DNA of 64,000 bases from Pseudomonadota bacterium (GTDB lineage: Bacteria; Desulfobacterota; Binatia; UBA9968). The stretch's first letter is position 1, and every line of letters begins with the position of its first letter. This document shows positions 17,031-25,488 of the stretch, piece by piece. The stretch is from assembly GCA_021324155.1 (NCBI GenBank), contig JAJPJQ010000049.1:124001-188000 (forward strand). Direction: 5' to 3'. Below the pieces are notes generated by a model, which worked only from the letters and a program-made list of their open reading frames with translations, was not told where the DNA came from and did not search any database. Position numbers and translations under genes: made by a program.

Positions 17031-18002
17031 TTATTTCTGGTACAGCTTTTCGATAAACTTTTCGCGGACGAGCCGGTCGACGATGGAATTATCGGCGAAC
17101 GTCTCCATCGGAATGTCTTTTTGGCCCATGGATTCGAGAATCGGCGTCGTAGCTTCGGGCGTGAGCCGCGGCACCTTTTCCAGGTAAACGATCGAATCCT
17201 GATAAATGTCTTCGATGAGCTTGGGATCTTTAAGCCGCGCGAATCGCGCGATCGCGCGCAGCGATGTCGGCTTGTCGCGGTGCATCGCGGCGACACCCTC
17301 GGCGTAGGCGCGCGTCATCGCTTCGACGGTGGCGGCATTGCGCTTCAGGTAGTCGCGCGACACGACGATGACGTCCATGGAATACTGGATGCCCATGTCT
17401 TCGAGCTTGAGCAGCAGCTTGGGCTTGGTCTGCGAATCGACGCGCAGCGTCGAGGTGACCGCGCCGGCGATCTGCTTGTGCTGGAACGCCGCGCTGACCT
17501 CCATGGTGCCGCCGAGCTGGCGAAGGCTGACGGCGTTCTCCAAGCCGTGTTTTTTAAGCAGGATGCGCGTCAAATTGTCGGTCACGGCGCCGAAACGCGT
17601 GACGCCCAGCACCTTACCGCGCAGATCTTCGAGCCTATTGATCTCCGGCTGCACAAACAGCCGGTGATACGGCCGATTGGCCGTGCTCATGACCGAGACG
17701 AGCTGCGCGCCGCGCAGCACGGCGGCGATCGTTGCGTTGGTCGCGGCGAGGCCGGCTTGGAGATCGCCGCCGAGGAGCGCCTGTATGACGACGGGACCCG
17801 ACGAGATATAAATCAGCTCGGCGTCGATGCCGTTGCGCTCGAACGCGCCGATCTCCTTCGCCATCCAGGAGCCGGCCGCCATGGCGCCGATCGTCGAATA
17901 GCCGAAGACCATCTTGGCGCGCTCGGCCGCCTGCGCGCCGGCAGCGAGAACCAGCGAGAAAAAAAGCGCCGCCAGCGAAACGCGCGCGTTTCGTTGCTTC
18001 AT
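17031..18002 (-). CDS. ABC transporter solute-binding protein, NMT1/THI5-like
   Basis: A 323-residue exported protein with the signal peptide cut near AQA (residue 25). The first strand is KMVFGYSTIGAMAAGSWMAKE and the hinge motif INRLEDLRGKVLGVTRFGAV. The C-terminus, FADNSIVDRLVREKFIEKLYQ, is of the same subgroup as 24076 and 11771. It lies 16 bases upstream of the gamma-glutamyltransferase start and 26 bases after a TPP decarboxylase pair, suggesting one transcript. Confidence 0.9.
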   Translation of the reverse strand: MKQRNARVSLAALFFSLVLAAGAQAAERAKMVFGYSTIGAMAAGSWMAKEIGAFERNGIDAELIYISSGPVVIQALLGGDLQAGLAATNATIAAVLRGAQLVSVMSTANRPYHRLFVQPEINRLEDLRGKVLGVTRFGAVTDNLTRILLKKHGLENAVSLRQLGGTMEVSAAFQHKQIAGAVTSTLRVDSQTKPKLLLKLEDMGIQYSMDVIVVSRDYLKRNAATVEAMTRAYAEGVAAMHRDKPTSLRAIARFARLKDPKLIEDIYQDSIVYLEKVPRLTPEATTPILESMGQKDIPMETFADNSIVDRLVREKFIEKLYQK

Positions 18003-18028
18003 AACCGTCCTTTCGGGCTTGCCCGCTA

Positions 18029-18658
18029 TCAGCCGAAATTTCCCAGGCCGCCGCCCAGGATCGCGACCCCTTCGGTGCGCTCGATATACTTCGCGAACTC
18101 GTACTTGTTCTGCCGCGGGTCGGGAATGCGGCGCGACTTCTCCGGCCGGTCATCGTCGAGCGCCGCGATTTTCGCCACGATCACGTGCGGGCCATTCGAC
18201 CCGAGCGCCGCTTTGACCTTCTGCTCGAAAGCCTCGGCGTCGTCGACCATGCAGGCGCTGTCGATGCCGCTCGCCTCGGCGACTTTGGCGAGGTTCATCT
18301 TGCCTCCCGTCGCCGTTCGCATCCCGGGCTCTTTTTTGTGGCTGCCGAGATAATTCCCGTTGTCGAAGACGATGATCGTAAGATTTTTCGCCGCCTCGTT
18401 GGCGACGGTGCCGAGCGAGCCTAGGTTCAGCAGCAGGTTGCCGTCGGCGTCGAGCGCGACGACTTTCCGCTTCGGCAGCGCCAGCGCGAGGCCGTGCGCG
18501 ACCGGCGTGCACATGCCGAGCGTTACATGAAACAGATTCGCTTCGCGCTCTTTGAGCTGTCCCCAGAACGCCGTCGTGTTGCCAATGCAGGCGACGACCA
18601 GCGTGTCGTCGGCGACGACGCCGGCTAATTTTTTCAATAATGCGTAGCGGCTTACCAT
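18029..18658 (-). CDS. TPP-dependent decarboxylase, cofactor-binding (beta) subunit, pair 1
   Basis: A 209-residue C-terminal half of a split thiamine diphosphate enzyme, similar to sulfopyruvate decarboxylase subunit beta (ComE) or phosphonopyruvate decarboxylase. The diphosphate/Mg motif is ALDADGNLLLNLGSLGTVAN running to IIVFDNGNYLGS, that is DG followed by FDN. The start at 18658 has ggaggagg upstream and overlaps the preceding alpha gene by seven bases, so translation is coupled. The longer frame to 18721 is alpha-gene shadow. The C-terminal IERTEGVAILGGG segment also occurs in pairs 2 and 3. The 2-oxo acid substrate is unknown. Confidence 0.88.
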   Translation of the reverse strand: MVSRYALLKKLAGVVADDTLVVACIGNTTAFWGQLKEREANLFHVTLGMCTPVAHGLALALPKRKVVALDADGNLLLNLGSLGTVANEAAKNLTIIVFDNGNYLGSHKKEPGMRTATGGKMNLAKVAEASGIDSACMVDDAEAFEQKVKAALGSNGPHVIVAKIAALDDDRPEKSRRIPDPRQNKYEFAKYIERTEGVAILGGGLGNFG

Positions 18659-19152
18659 AAGGCCTCCTCCGTGAACAAAACCGCAGCCGAGCGAAGCCAT
18701 GCGCGCGCGCTCTCGTGGCATTCCTTGATCGTGCGCACGACGTCTTCGCTGCGGCGCACGACGCGATAGGGCACGTCCATCGCCTTCAGCGCCGGCTCAG
18801 TGGTCTTCTGATACATGCCGAGCCAGCGCGGATCGCCCAAGTCGCCGCGGTAGGGAATCAAGATGAGCAGAGGGATCTCGTGCAGCAGATTGATGCGCGC
18901 GATGTGATAGGTCGCGACCAGCAGCCCCGAGGTCGCGATCACGAGCGCGGGCTTTTTGCCGCCGGCCCACGCCCCCATACAGATGCCCGCGGCCTCCGCC
19001 TCGTTCGCCGCGCCGACGTAGCGGATGCCGGATTCGCTCCGCTCCAGCATTTTGTAGACTTCGATGAACTGCGCGTCGGGAACGCCGACGGCGAAGTCGA
19101 CGCCGGCCTCCTTCATTCCCTGGACGATCAGTTTGGCTTTTTCTTCTTTCAT
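18652..19152 (-). CDS. TPP-dependent decarboxylase, pyrimidine-binding (alpha) subunit, pair 1
   Basis: A 166-residue PYR-domain subunit like ComD. The catalytic Glu that activates thiamine lies in YVGAANEAEAAGICMGAWAG. LVIATSGLLVATYHIARINL forms the usual core, and IPYRGDLGDPRWLGMYQKTT is the loop that positions the substrate; this loop is longer than in pairs 2 and 3. It would act only as a heteromer with the overlapping 18029 product. The alpha-beta order matches the other two pairs in the window. The gap to the upstream binding protein is 34 bases. Confidence 0.88.
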   Translation of the reverse strand: MKEEKAKLIVQGMKEAGVDFAVGVPDAQFIEVYKMLERSESGIRYVGAANEAEAAGICMGAWAGGKKPALVIATSGLLVATYHIARINLLHEIPLLILIPYRGDLGDPRWLGMYQKTTEPALKAMDVPYRVVRRSEDVVRTIKECHESARAWLRSAAVLFTEEALW

Positions 19153-19186
19153 CCCCGAGAGACCTCCTTTAAATCGCTGGTGTCGA

Positions 19187-20251
19187 TCAGCGGCCCGTCA
19201 GCTTATTGAAGAACGCGGCGAGGTCGCGGTTCTTGCGCCCCCAAGTGAACATCGAAACGACGTGCACGTTCGTGTCCGGCTCGACCGTCCACTTGACGTC
19301 CTTCCGCGGCGCCCAACGCCCCTGCTGGTTCACCATGATCTCGCTCGCCTCTTTCGACAGATGATAATCCTCGAACAGCGCCGCGGCGTAGGGATGCGGC
19401 GCGTGGGCGGCGATGCCGATGACCGAGGGCGTGCGCACGATCGTGGGATTGGGAAAAACGAAATTGATCGGCGCGCCCTCGGACTTCATCTTGACCGCGT
19501 TGTGCGCATAGCCGTCGATGATGACATCGTGCTCGCCGGCGGCAACGAGCTGCGTCATGAACGTATGCGACTGCCGCGCGAACGTGACTTCCTGCCTTTG
19601 CACGAGCTCCTGGAGAAAACTCTGCGCCTTCTTTTCGCCCCAGATGTCGATCAGCCCGGCGAGCAGGTCGTGCGCCTCGGCGTCCATCAGCAGGTTTTTC
19701 TTCCAGCGCGGCTTTAGAAGGTCCTCGTACTGCTTCGGCGCGTCCTGCGGCGTGACGCGCTTGTTGTTGTAGATCAACGTATAGCCGATGGCGTACACGC
19801 CCGGCCAGAGTCCCTCGTCATCAATGAAGCCCTTGCGCACGAACGGCACCATCGGGCTCTTGTAGCGCACGAGCATTTTGCGGTCGATCAATTCGAGCGC
19901 GTTGTTGCCGGTGAGGACCGCGACGTCGACGTTGTAGACGTTCGCCCGGTATTCGGTCGTCACCTTGTTGAGGACGCCGGGGCCGCCGAGGCTCAGGAAG
20001 CTCACCTTGACGCCGGGGTAGCGCTTGGTGAAGCCGTTGATGATGTCCTGCGTGTCGCGGTTATTGGTCGCGGTATAGAGCGTCAGCGCGCCTTCTTTCT
20101 TCGCGTTCTCGACGAGCACGCTCTCGCGCTCCGCTGCCGGCTTGCGGTTGAGCTGAGCCAAAGTCTCTTCGACGTCGGCGGCGGCGAATCGCGGCCACAG
20201 CAGCGCCATGCCGGCGAGAAAAAGTAAAAGATTGCGGTGCGAAAGGCTCAT
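19187..20251 (-). CDS. extracellular solute-binding protein, iron(III)/polyamine type
   Basis: A 354-residue binding protein of a different fold group (class II, ferric/spermidine-like) from the NMT1-type genes. The signal peptide ends FAAA near residue 25. The mature body has EGALTLYTATNNRDTQDIINGF, the cleft segment LIYNNKRVTPQDAPKQYEDL and a C-terminal GRWAPRKDVKW. The ligand may be a metal chelate or organic cation. The start at 20251 follows a ggggagga site; the longer frame uses a TTG at 20278 overlapping the next gene. No permease is encoded beside it. Confidence 0.9.
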   Translation of the reverse strand: MSLSHRNLLLFLAGMALLWPRFAAADVEETLAQLNRKPAAERESVLVENAKKEGALTLYTATNNRDTQDIINGFTKRYPGVKVSFLSLGGPGVLNKVTTEYRANVYNVDVAVLTGNNALELIDRKMLVRYKSPMVPFVRKGFIDDEGLWPGVYAIGYTLIYNNKRVTPQDAPKQYEDLLKPRWKKNLLMDAEAHDLLAGLIDIWGEKKAQSFLQELVQRQEVTFARQSHTFMTQLVAAGEHDVIIDGYAHNAVKMKSEGAPINFVFPNPTIVRTPSVIGIAAHAPHPYAAALFEDYHLSKEASEIMVNQQGRWAPRKDVKWTVEPDTNVHVVSMFTWGRKNRDLAAFFNKLTGR

Positions 20252-20274
20252 GGGGCGTCCTCCCCGTAGAACGG

Positions 20275-22485
20275 TCAAGATGATTTCTTAATCGCTCTCC
20301 ACACGCGCTCCGGCGTCAGCGGCAATTCCTTGATGCGCGCGCCGGTGCTCCAGGCAATGGCATTGGCGACGGCCGGCGCGACGGGGATGATGCCTCCTTC
20401 GCCCATGCCTTTGGCCCCGTACGGTCCGGGCCCATTGCCGTCCTCGATCAAAATCGCTTCGAACGTCGGCGGCAGATCCGTGAAATTGGGCACCTGGTAT
20501 TCGAGCATGCTGTCGTTGACGATCTGGCCGCCTTCGTACGTGACCGACTCGTAGAAGGTGTGGCCGATGCCCATCATGACGGAGCCCTCGTCCTGACCCT
20601 CGCACAACGGCCGGTTGAGCGCCTTTCCGACGTCGGCGCCGCTGATGTACTTATCGACGGAGATTTCTCCAGTTTCCCGGTCGACGCGCGCCTCGACGGC
20701 GCCGATGCCGACCTCCCAGAAGAGCGGATTGGACGGCTCCGGCGCCATACCGCTGTGCGCGTAGCCGGTGCCGATCAGCTCGCCGCCCTGCATGGCGAAA
20801 TGTTTGCGGATCATATCGGCGTAGGAAATGTCCCTGCCGCCGGCCTTCGCGCGGCCGTCGTTCAGCGTGATAGCTTCCGGCGGCGCCTCGAAATGCTCGG
20901 CCGCGAGCTCGACGAGCTGGAGGCGCGCGTCCTGCGCGGCGAGCATCACCGCCTTGCCCATGACGGTCGTCGAGCGGCTCGATCCCGTCGAGCGGTCGAA
21001 AGGCGTGAAATCGGTATCGATCGGCCGCACTGTGACGCGGTCGAGCGGCACGGAGAGCTCTTCGGCGACAATCTGGCTCATCACCGTCTTCGAACCCTGC
21101 CCCAGTTCCACGGTGCCGATGAGCAGCACGACGCTGCCGTCGGCGAGGACGTGGACGGTCGAGGTCGAGGCGAGCGGCGCACCGGGATCGGTGACGCCGA
21201 AGGCGATGCCGCGTCCGGCGCCGTCGCGCGTCGTGGCGCCGTCCCAGCCGATCGCCTTCGCGACAGCGTCGAGCCCTTTGAAAAGATCGGCGTCGATCGG
21301 GTTGCCTTTCGGCCTCAGCTCCTCGCCTTTGCGGAGAAGATTTTTTCGTCTCAGCTCCATCGGGTCCATGCCGAGCTTCAGCGCGATGATGTCGAGCTGC
21401 GACTCGGTGGCCCAAGCGGTCTGCGGGCCGCCGATCGAGCGGAAAGAAGCCGCCGAGACGGTATTCGTGTAGATGCAAGAAGAGGTGATTTTGAGGTTGG
21501 GAATCCGGTACGGACCGAGAATGCGGATGAGCGTGCGTCCGGTAACGGTCGGGCCGGTCTCGGCGACGGCGCCGGTGTTGAGATAGATCTCGGCCTCCTT
21601 CGCCGTCAGCGTGCCGTCCTTTTTGAAGCCCGTCTTTACCTTGCAGATGGCCGAATGGCGCCGGCAGGTCATCATCGCCTCGGCGACGCTGGTTTTCACG
21701 CGCACGGGCCGCCCGGCCTTGCGCGCCAGCGCGACCACGAGCGGCTCGATCTTACACCCTGACTTGCTGCCATAGGCGCCGCCGACGAATGGAACCAACA
21801 CGCGCACGCGCGAGAGCGGCAGCTGGAAGACGTCGGCGATCTCCTGGCGAACGCCGAACGGATGACTGTTCGAAGACCAGATCGTAATGCCGTCCTCATC
21901 CTCTTCGGCGATAGTCGTGTGCGGCTCCATCGAGTAGTGGTAGACCATGGGAAACTCGAAGGTGTCTTCCACGACGTCGTCGGCCTCGGCGAAGCCGGCC
22001 TTGACGTCGCCTTTGACTAGCGAATCCTGAAAGCAGATGTTCTTCGGCGCGAAGGCATGCAGCTGCGGCGCGCCGTCGGCCATCGCCTCCTGTACGGTCG
22101 TGACCGCCGGCAATTCCTCGTAATCGACTTTGATCGCGTCGATCGCCGCTTGGGCAGCGCGGATATCGATAGCGGCGACGGCGGCAACGGGCTCGCCGGC
22201 ATAGATCACCCGGTCGATCGCCATGATCGGCCGGTCCTTGCGCTTGCCCCGGCCGATATAGGGATCGATATAGTCGATGTCCTTGCCGATCAGCACCGCG
22301 ACCACACCCGGGAGGTTCTCCGCGGCGGAGATGTCGATGTTTTTGATCCGCGCATGGGCGTAGGGGCTGCGCAGGAACTTTCCCTCGACCATGCCCGGGA
22401 CGATCATATCGCCGGTATACTTCGCCCGGCCGGTTACCTTGTCGATGCCGTCGACGCGCGGAGCTGCCGTACCGATGATTTTCAT
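20275..22485 (-). CDS. xanthine dehydrogenase family molybdopterin-binding subunit
   Basis: A 736-residue large subunit of the xanthine oxidase/aldehyde oxidase family of molybdenum hydroxylases. The N-terminal aldehyde-oxidase a/b hammerhead opens MKIIGTAAPRVDGIDKVTGR. VGGAYGSKSG and the Gln-containing SFRSIGGPQTAWATESQLD contact the cofactor; most relatives read FRGFG there. The catalytic Glu is in GPYGAKGMGEGG near the C-terminus. Such enzymes hydroxylate N-heterocycles, aldehydes or acyl-CoA carbons. The usual FAD and [2Fe-2S] subunit genes are absent nearby. The downstream binding protein is 23 bases away. Confidence 0.94.
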   Translation of the reverse strand: MKIIGTAAPRVDGIDKVTGRAKYTGDMIVPGMVEGKFLRSPYAHARIKNIDISAAENLPGVVAVLIGKDIDYIDPYIGRGKRKDRPIMAIDRVIYAGEPVAAVAAIDIRAAQAAIDAIKVDYEELPAVTTVQEAMADGAPQLHAFAPKNICFQDSLVKGDVKAGFAEADDVVEDTFEFPMVYHYSMEPHTTIAEEDEDGITIWSSNSHPFGVRQEIADVFQLPLSRVRVLVPFVGGAYGSKSGCKIEPLVVALARKAGRPVRVKTSVAEAMMTCRRHSAICKVKTGFKKDGTLTAKEAEIYLNTGAVAETGPTVTGRTLIRILGPYRIPNLKITSSCIYTNTVSAASFRSIGGPQTAWATESQLDIIALKLGMDPMELRRKNLLRKGEELRPKGNPIDADLFKGLDAVAKAIGWDGATTRDGAGRGIAFGVTDPGAPLASTSTVHVLADGSVVLLIGTVELGQGSKTVMSQIVAEELSVPLDRVTVRPIDTDFTPFDRSTGSSRSTTVMGKAVMLAAQDARLQLVELAAEHFEAPPEAITLNDGRAKAGGRDISYADMIRKHFAMQGGELIGTGYAHSGMAPEPSNPLFWEVGIGAVEARVDRETGEISVDKYISGADVGKALNRPLCEGQDEGSVMMGIGHTFYESVTYEGGQIVNDSMLEYQVPNFTDLPPTFEAILIEDGNGPGPYGAKGMGEGGIIPVAPAVANAIAWSTGARIKELPLTPERVWRAIKKSS

Positions 22486-22671
22486 GAAGACTTTTCTAGG
22501 CCTTTATGGCTTTTCGTGCAACATCGACGAAATCGCACGGTTAACGCCGGCTCGCCGATTTCACTGAAGGCGCTGCGAGTTTCACGCCCAAGCGCAGCCA
22601 TAGAAGCCGCGCGGAACGGATAATGAGACGGTGCGGGAATGTGGAGTGTCTCGCCGGTCGGGCGGGACGGA

Positions 22672-22830
22672 TTAGAACACGACTTCCTGACTCTTCGGCT
22701 TGCCGCCGCAAATGCGGCACTTTCCCGGTATCAGCATGTCTTTGACGGTCCAGGTGTCGCCGCACTTCGGGCAATGGGTCCAGATGATCGGCGACGGGTC
22801 TTGCTGCTGTTCTTTTTGCTCTGTTGGCAT
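22672..22830 (-). CDS. small zinc-ribbon protein
   Basis: A 52-residue protein with two CxxC knuckles, C20/C23 in HCPKCG and C38/C41 in GKCRICGG, spaced as a zinc ribbon or rubredoxin-like metal site. The N-terminal ten residues are Gln/Glu-rich. The ATG at 22830 is preferred over one at 22875 because a purine-rich gaagggggaa site precedes it. It is isolated, with 186 bases to the Mo-hydroxylase gene and 132 bases to the next TPP gene. It could be a nucleic-acid-binding or redox mini-protein. Confidence 0.6.
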   Translation of the reverse strand: MPTEQKEQQQDPSPIIWTHCPKCGDTWTVKDMLIPGKCRICGGKPKSQEVVF

Positions 22831-22962
22831 TTCCCCCTTCTTCCTTCCACGTGTGCGCGCGGTTTCCATCGGCATTAAAAAGCAGTCTTAACCTAGTAGT
22901 GAAAGCCATAGTTGTCCAATATTGATTATCTATTTATTCATTAGTTTATTTAATACCTGGAT

Positions 22963-23562
22963 TCACCCCCGCCCGGCGAATATCGGCTTGCCCTCGGTGC
23001 GCTCCAAGTACCGGACGAATTTATATTTCGTCTCTAATAAATCGACATTGGAGCGCACGATCTTGCGGTGCACCAGGCTTTCCTCGATCTTGCAGACGAC
23101 GAAGCGGAGTCCGCTCTCCTTAAGCGCGCCCGTCGCCTCGCGCTTGAATTCTTCGAACTCTCGAATCAGCACGGAATGCTCGACGCCAGCGCCCTTGGCG
23201 ATGGCGGCGAGATCGGTCTTGCCGGCGGTCGCCGTCGGCCAGCTGATGCGCGTGCCGCTGTATTTCTGGTTGTCGAAGACGAAGACCGCGAGGTTCGGCG
23301 GATTGAGATTTGCGAGCGTCGGCAGATTGAAAAGCGAGAGCAGCAGGCTGCCGTCGGATTCGAAGACGAAGACCTTGCGGTGCGGCAGCGCGATCGCCAG
23401 CCCCATGCCGACGGCGAGCGCGTTGCCCATCGAGCCGAGCGTCAGATCGGCGTCTCGGTGCGAGAGATGGCCCCATTCGACGCGCTGACCGCTGAGCGAC
23501 GTCACGACCAGCTCGTCTTTCATCTGCGGCGCCAGCCATTCGAAACAGTCGTAGCGAATCAT
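22963..23562 (-). CDS. TPP-dependent decarboxylase, cofactor-binding (beta) subunit, pair 2
   Basis: A 199-residue beta subunit. The cofactor motif is VFESDGSLLLSLFNLPTLAN followed by VFVFDNQKYSG. An upstream SLSGQRVEWGHLSHRDADLT loop positions substrate. It is closely related to the 53762 subunit (shared SGQR(V/I)EW, NLPTLA, YLERTEGKPI) and more distantly to 18029. Its ATG overlaps the alpha-subunit stop by four bases (ATGA). It differs from the other two pairs in its Arg/Val-rich C-terminal SLVHRKIVRSNVDLL segment. Confidence 0.88.
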   Translation of the reverse strand: MIRYDCFEWLAPQMKDELVVTSLSGQRVEWGHLSHRDADLTLGSMGNALAVGMGLAIALPHRKVFVFESDGSLLLSLFNLPTLANLNPPNLAVFVFDNQKYSGTRISWPTATAGKTDLAAIAKGAGVEHSVLIREFEEFKREATGALKESGLRFVVCKIEESLVHRKIVRSNVDLLETKYKFVRYLERTEGKPIFAGRG

Positions 23563-24065
23563 ATGGTAAACTCCCCGGTGAAGAGCAGAGCCACCGGCTT
23601 CTTGAGCGCGTTCATCATCCGCACCGCGTCGGCGATCTTCGTCTCGAGACCGTCGCCGTCGCGAAGAATCTGGTATTCGATGCCCATCGATTCCAGCTGC
23701 GCGACCATCTTGATGCCGTATTCCACATAGAGAAACGTGTTCCGCTTGTCCGCCATGCTGCCGACGTAGCCGACAATCAGCAGCATCGGCACGCCGTAGC
23801 GCACGCCAACGGTGACGATGTTGTACGACGAAACCCAGATGCCGGGGCCTTCCATATAAGCGGCGCAGACCTTGCCGCCCAATGCGGCGCCGGCGGCGAT
23901 CGAGACGCCCTCGGCTTCGCTCGACACCGGCACGAGCTTGAAGAATTCGTCCTTTTCAATCAGCGGCAGCATCTCGCTCAAGCGCGTCTCGGGGACGAAC
24001 GTAATTAAATTGACCCCTGCCGCCTTGAGGCTGCCGACGATTTTTTCCGCCAGCGCAGCTTCCAT
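23559..24065 (-). CDS. TPP-dependent decarboxylase, pyrimidine-binding (alpha) subunit, pair 2
   Basis: A 168-residue PYR-domain subunit. The activating Glu lies in VPVSSEAEGVSIAAGAALGG, and ITFVPETRLSEMLPLIEKDE is the N-terminal substrate-side helix. The protein is near-identical in architecture to the 54361 subunit, so pairs 2 and 3 are recent relatives. The start at 24065 follows aaaggagca; the longer frame to 24236 reads into the binding-protein gene. The upstream solute-binding gene ends ten bases away, implying coordinated uptake and decarboxylation. Confidence 0.88.
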   Translation of the reverse strand: MEAALAEKIVGSLKAAGVNLITFVPETRLSEMLPLIEKDEFFKLVPVSSEAEGVSIAAGAALGGKVCAAYMEGPGIWVSSYNIVTVGVRYGVPMLLIVGYVGSMADKRNTFLYVEYGIKMVAQLESMGIEYQILRDGDGLETKIADAVRMMNALKKPVALLFTGEFTI

Positions 24066-24075
24066 GATTGCTCCT

Positions 24076-25062
24076 TTATTTGGGTTTCCAGCCCGACGCC
24101 TGCAACTCCTTGTAGATCTTTCGCGTGAGGCTGAAGTCGAAGACTTTTTTTGCCGGCGGCGACTCCTTGAGCTCGGTCCGCTCGACGATCTGATCGATCG
24201 ATTTTTTCTGCACCTCTTCGCTGACCGTGCCGTCACTGGTCGTGCCGGGCCGCGCGAGGTCGTAGAGCCTGTTGGCCGTTGCCGTGTCGACCTTCAACAC
24301 GCGCGCGTGAATCGCCACGCTGCCGGCGCGGTTATCGCGCAGGTAGAGCAGCCCCTTCAGCGTGGCGCGGGTGAATTTTTGGACAAAAGCCGGATCCGAC
24401 TCCATAAGCGAATCATTCAGCACGATGCTTCCCTGCACCTCGACGAAGTCGTCGCCCTTCGTGAACGAAAACAACTGACGAAAGCCCGACTCCTGCGCGA
24501 GCTGCGCCGCCTGCTCGTTGAGCACCGCGGCGTCCGTGGCGCCCGCTTTCAGCGCGAAATAGCGCGCCGGGCCGGGACCCGTCGCGAGGATCGCGACATC
24601 TCGGCCGCCGTCGAGATTGTATTTTTTGAGCAGGATGCGCAGCAGCGAATCGGGTCCGCTGCCGATGCTCGAGACACCGACCTTCTTGCCTTTCAGTTCC
24701 TCGATACTCTTGATCTCGGGCTTGGAATAAAGCCAGAACATTGGCCGCACGTAGGTGGTAAAGATAACGCGCAGCGGCGCGCCGCGAATGATCGGCAGCA
24801 GTCCCGCGCCGCCAGAGCTGGCAAACGGCACCGTGCCGCCGATCAACGCCTGGACGGCGGGGGCGCCGCGCATGACGACGAGATCGACGTTCAATCCCTC
24901 TTCCTTGTAGAATCCGGCTTCCTTGGCGATGATAAAGCTCCCCGAGGATATGCTGACCGTCGGGATTCCCACGGGAACGTAGCGCAGCTGCGTCTGCGCT
25001 GTGGCCGTGCCGGTCGCGAACCATAGACTGATAAGTACGAGATAGAAAAAAAATTTTCTCAC
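24076..25062 (-). CDS. ABC transporter solute-binding protein, NMT1/THI5-like
   Basis: A 328-residue exported protein (signal peptide MRKFFFYLVLISLWF..., cut after ATA near residue 22). The first lobe begins LRYVPVGIPTVSISSGSFII, and the hinge reads IKSIEELKGKKVGVSSIGSG. The C-terminus VFDFSLTRKIYKELQASGWK closely matches the tail that is cut off in the 29353 gene and the VFDFGIMREILKEM tail at 48943, defining a subgroup. It is immediately upstream of TPP pair 2. Confidence 0.9.
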   Translation of the reverse strand: MRKFFFYLVLISLWFATGTATAQTQLRYVPVGIPTVSISSGSFIIAKEAGFYKEEGLNVDLVVMRGAPAVQALIGGTVPFASSGGAGLLPIIRGAPLRVIFTTYVRPMFWLYSKPEIKSIEELKGKKVGVSSIGSGPDSLLRILLKKYNLDGGRDVAILATGPGPARYFALKAGATDAAVLNEQAAQLAQESGFRQLFSFTKGDDFVEVQGSIVLNDSLMESDPAFVQKFTRATLKGLLYLRDNRAGSVAIHARVLKVDTATANRLYDLARPGTTSDGTVSEEVQKKSIDQIVERTELKESPPAKKVFDFSLTRKIYKELQASGWKPK

Positions 25063-25089
25063 ACACGTCCTTTCGCGTCACGCCTTTGA

Positions 25090-25488
25090 TTAGGGTTTTA
25101 CTGCCTCGGCATCGACGGCCAATAGCCGCTCGGCGCCGTAGAGGCCCACTTCGACGGTCGTGCGCGCGGGCGGATCCACGGGAAAGAATTCCTTGTAGGC
25201 CTTGTCCATGGCGTCGAAATCTCCCATGTTGCGGAGATACACCGTCACTTTCACGACGTCCTTCAGCGAAGCGCCCGCGGCTTCCAGAATCGCGCCAATG
25301 TTTTTCAATGTTTGCCGCGTCTGCGCGCCGATGTCGGCGCCGACGATCTTGTGCGTATGCGGATCGAACGGGCCGGAGCCGGACACGTAGACCCGCCCGC
25401 CGGCGGCGATCGCCTGCGAGTAGTGGCCGCCAGGCGCCGGCGCGGCGGCCGTTTTAACAGCGTTTCGTTTTTCTTCGGCTTTGCTCAT
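25090..25488 (-). CDS. RidA family protein (enamine/imine deaminase)
   Basis: A 132-residue RidA/YjgF homologue that would hydrolyse reactive enamine or imine intermediates. The catalytic Arg is R110 in PPARTTVEV. RVYVSGSGPFDPHTHKIVG and the DVVKVTVYLRNMGDFDAM segment are typical. The usual late Glu of the active site is replaced by Asp in LLAVDAEAV. It overlaps the upstream ornithine-cyclodeaminase-like gene by four bases (ATGA), which fits a partner that releases imines. The frame is open to 25833 but the extension is shadow. Confidence 0.92.
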   Translation of the reverse strand: MSKAEEKRNAVKTAAAPAPGGHYSQAIAAGGRVYVSGSGPFDPHTHKIVGADIGAQTRQTLKNIGAILEAAGASLKDVVKVTVYLRNMGDFDAMDKAYKEFFPVDPPARTTVEVGLYGAERLLAVDAEAVKP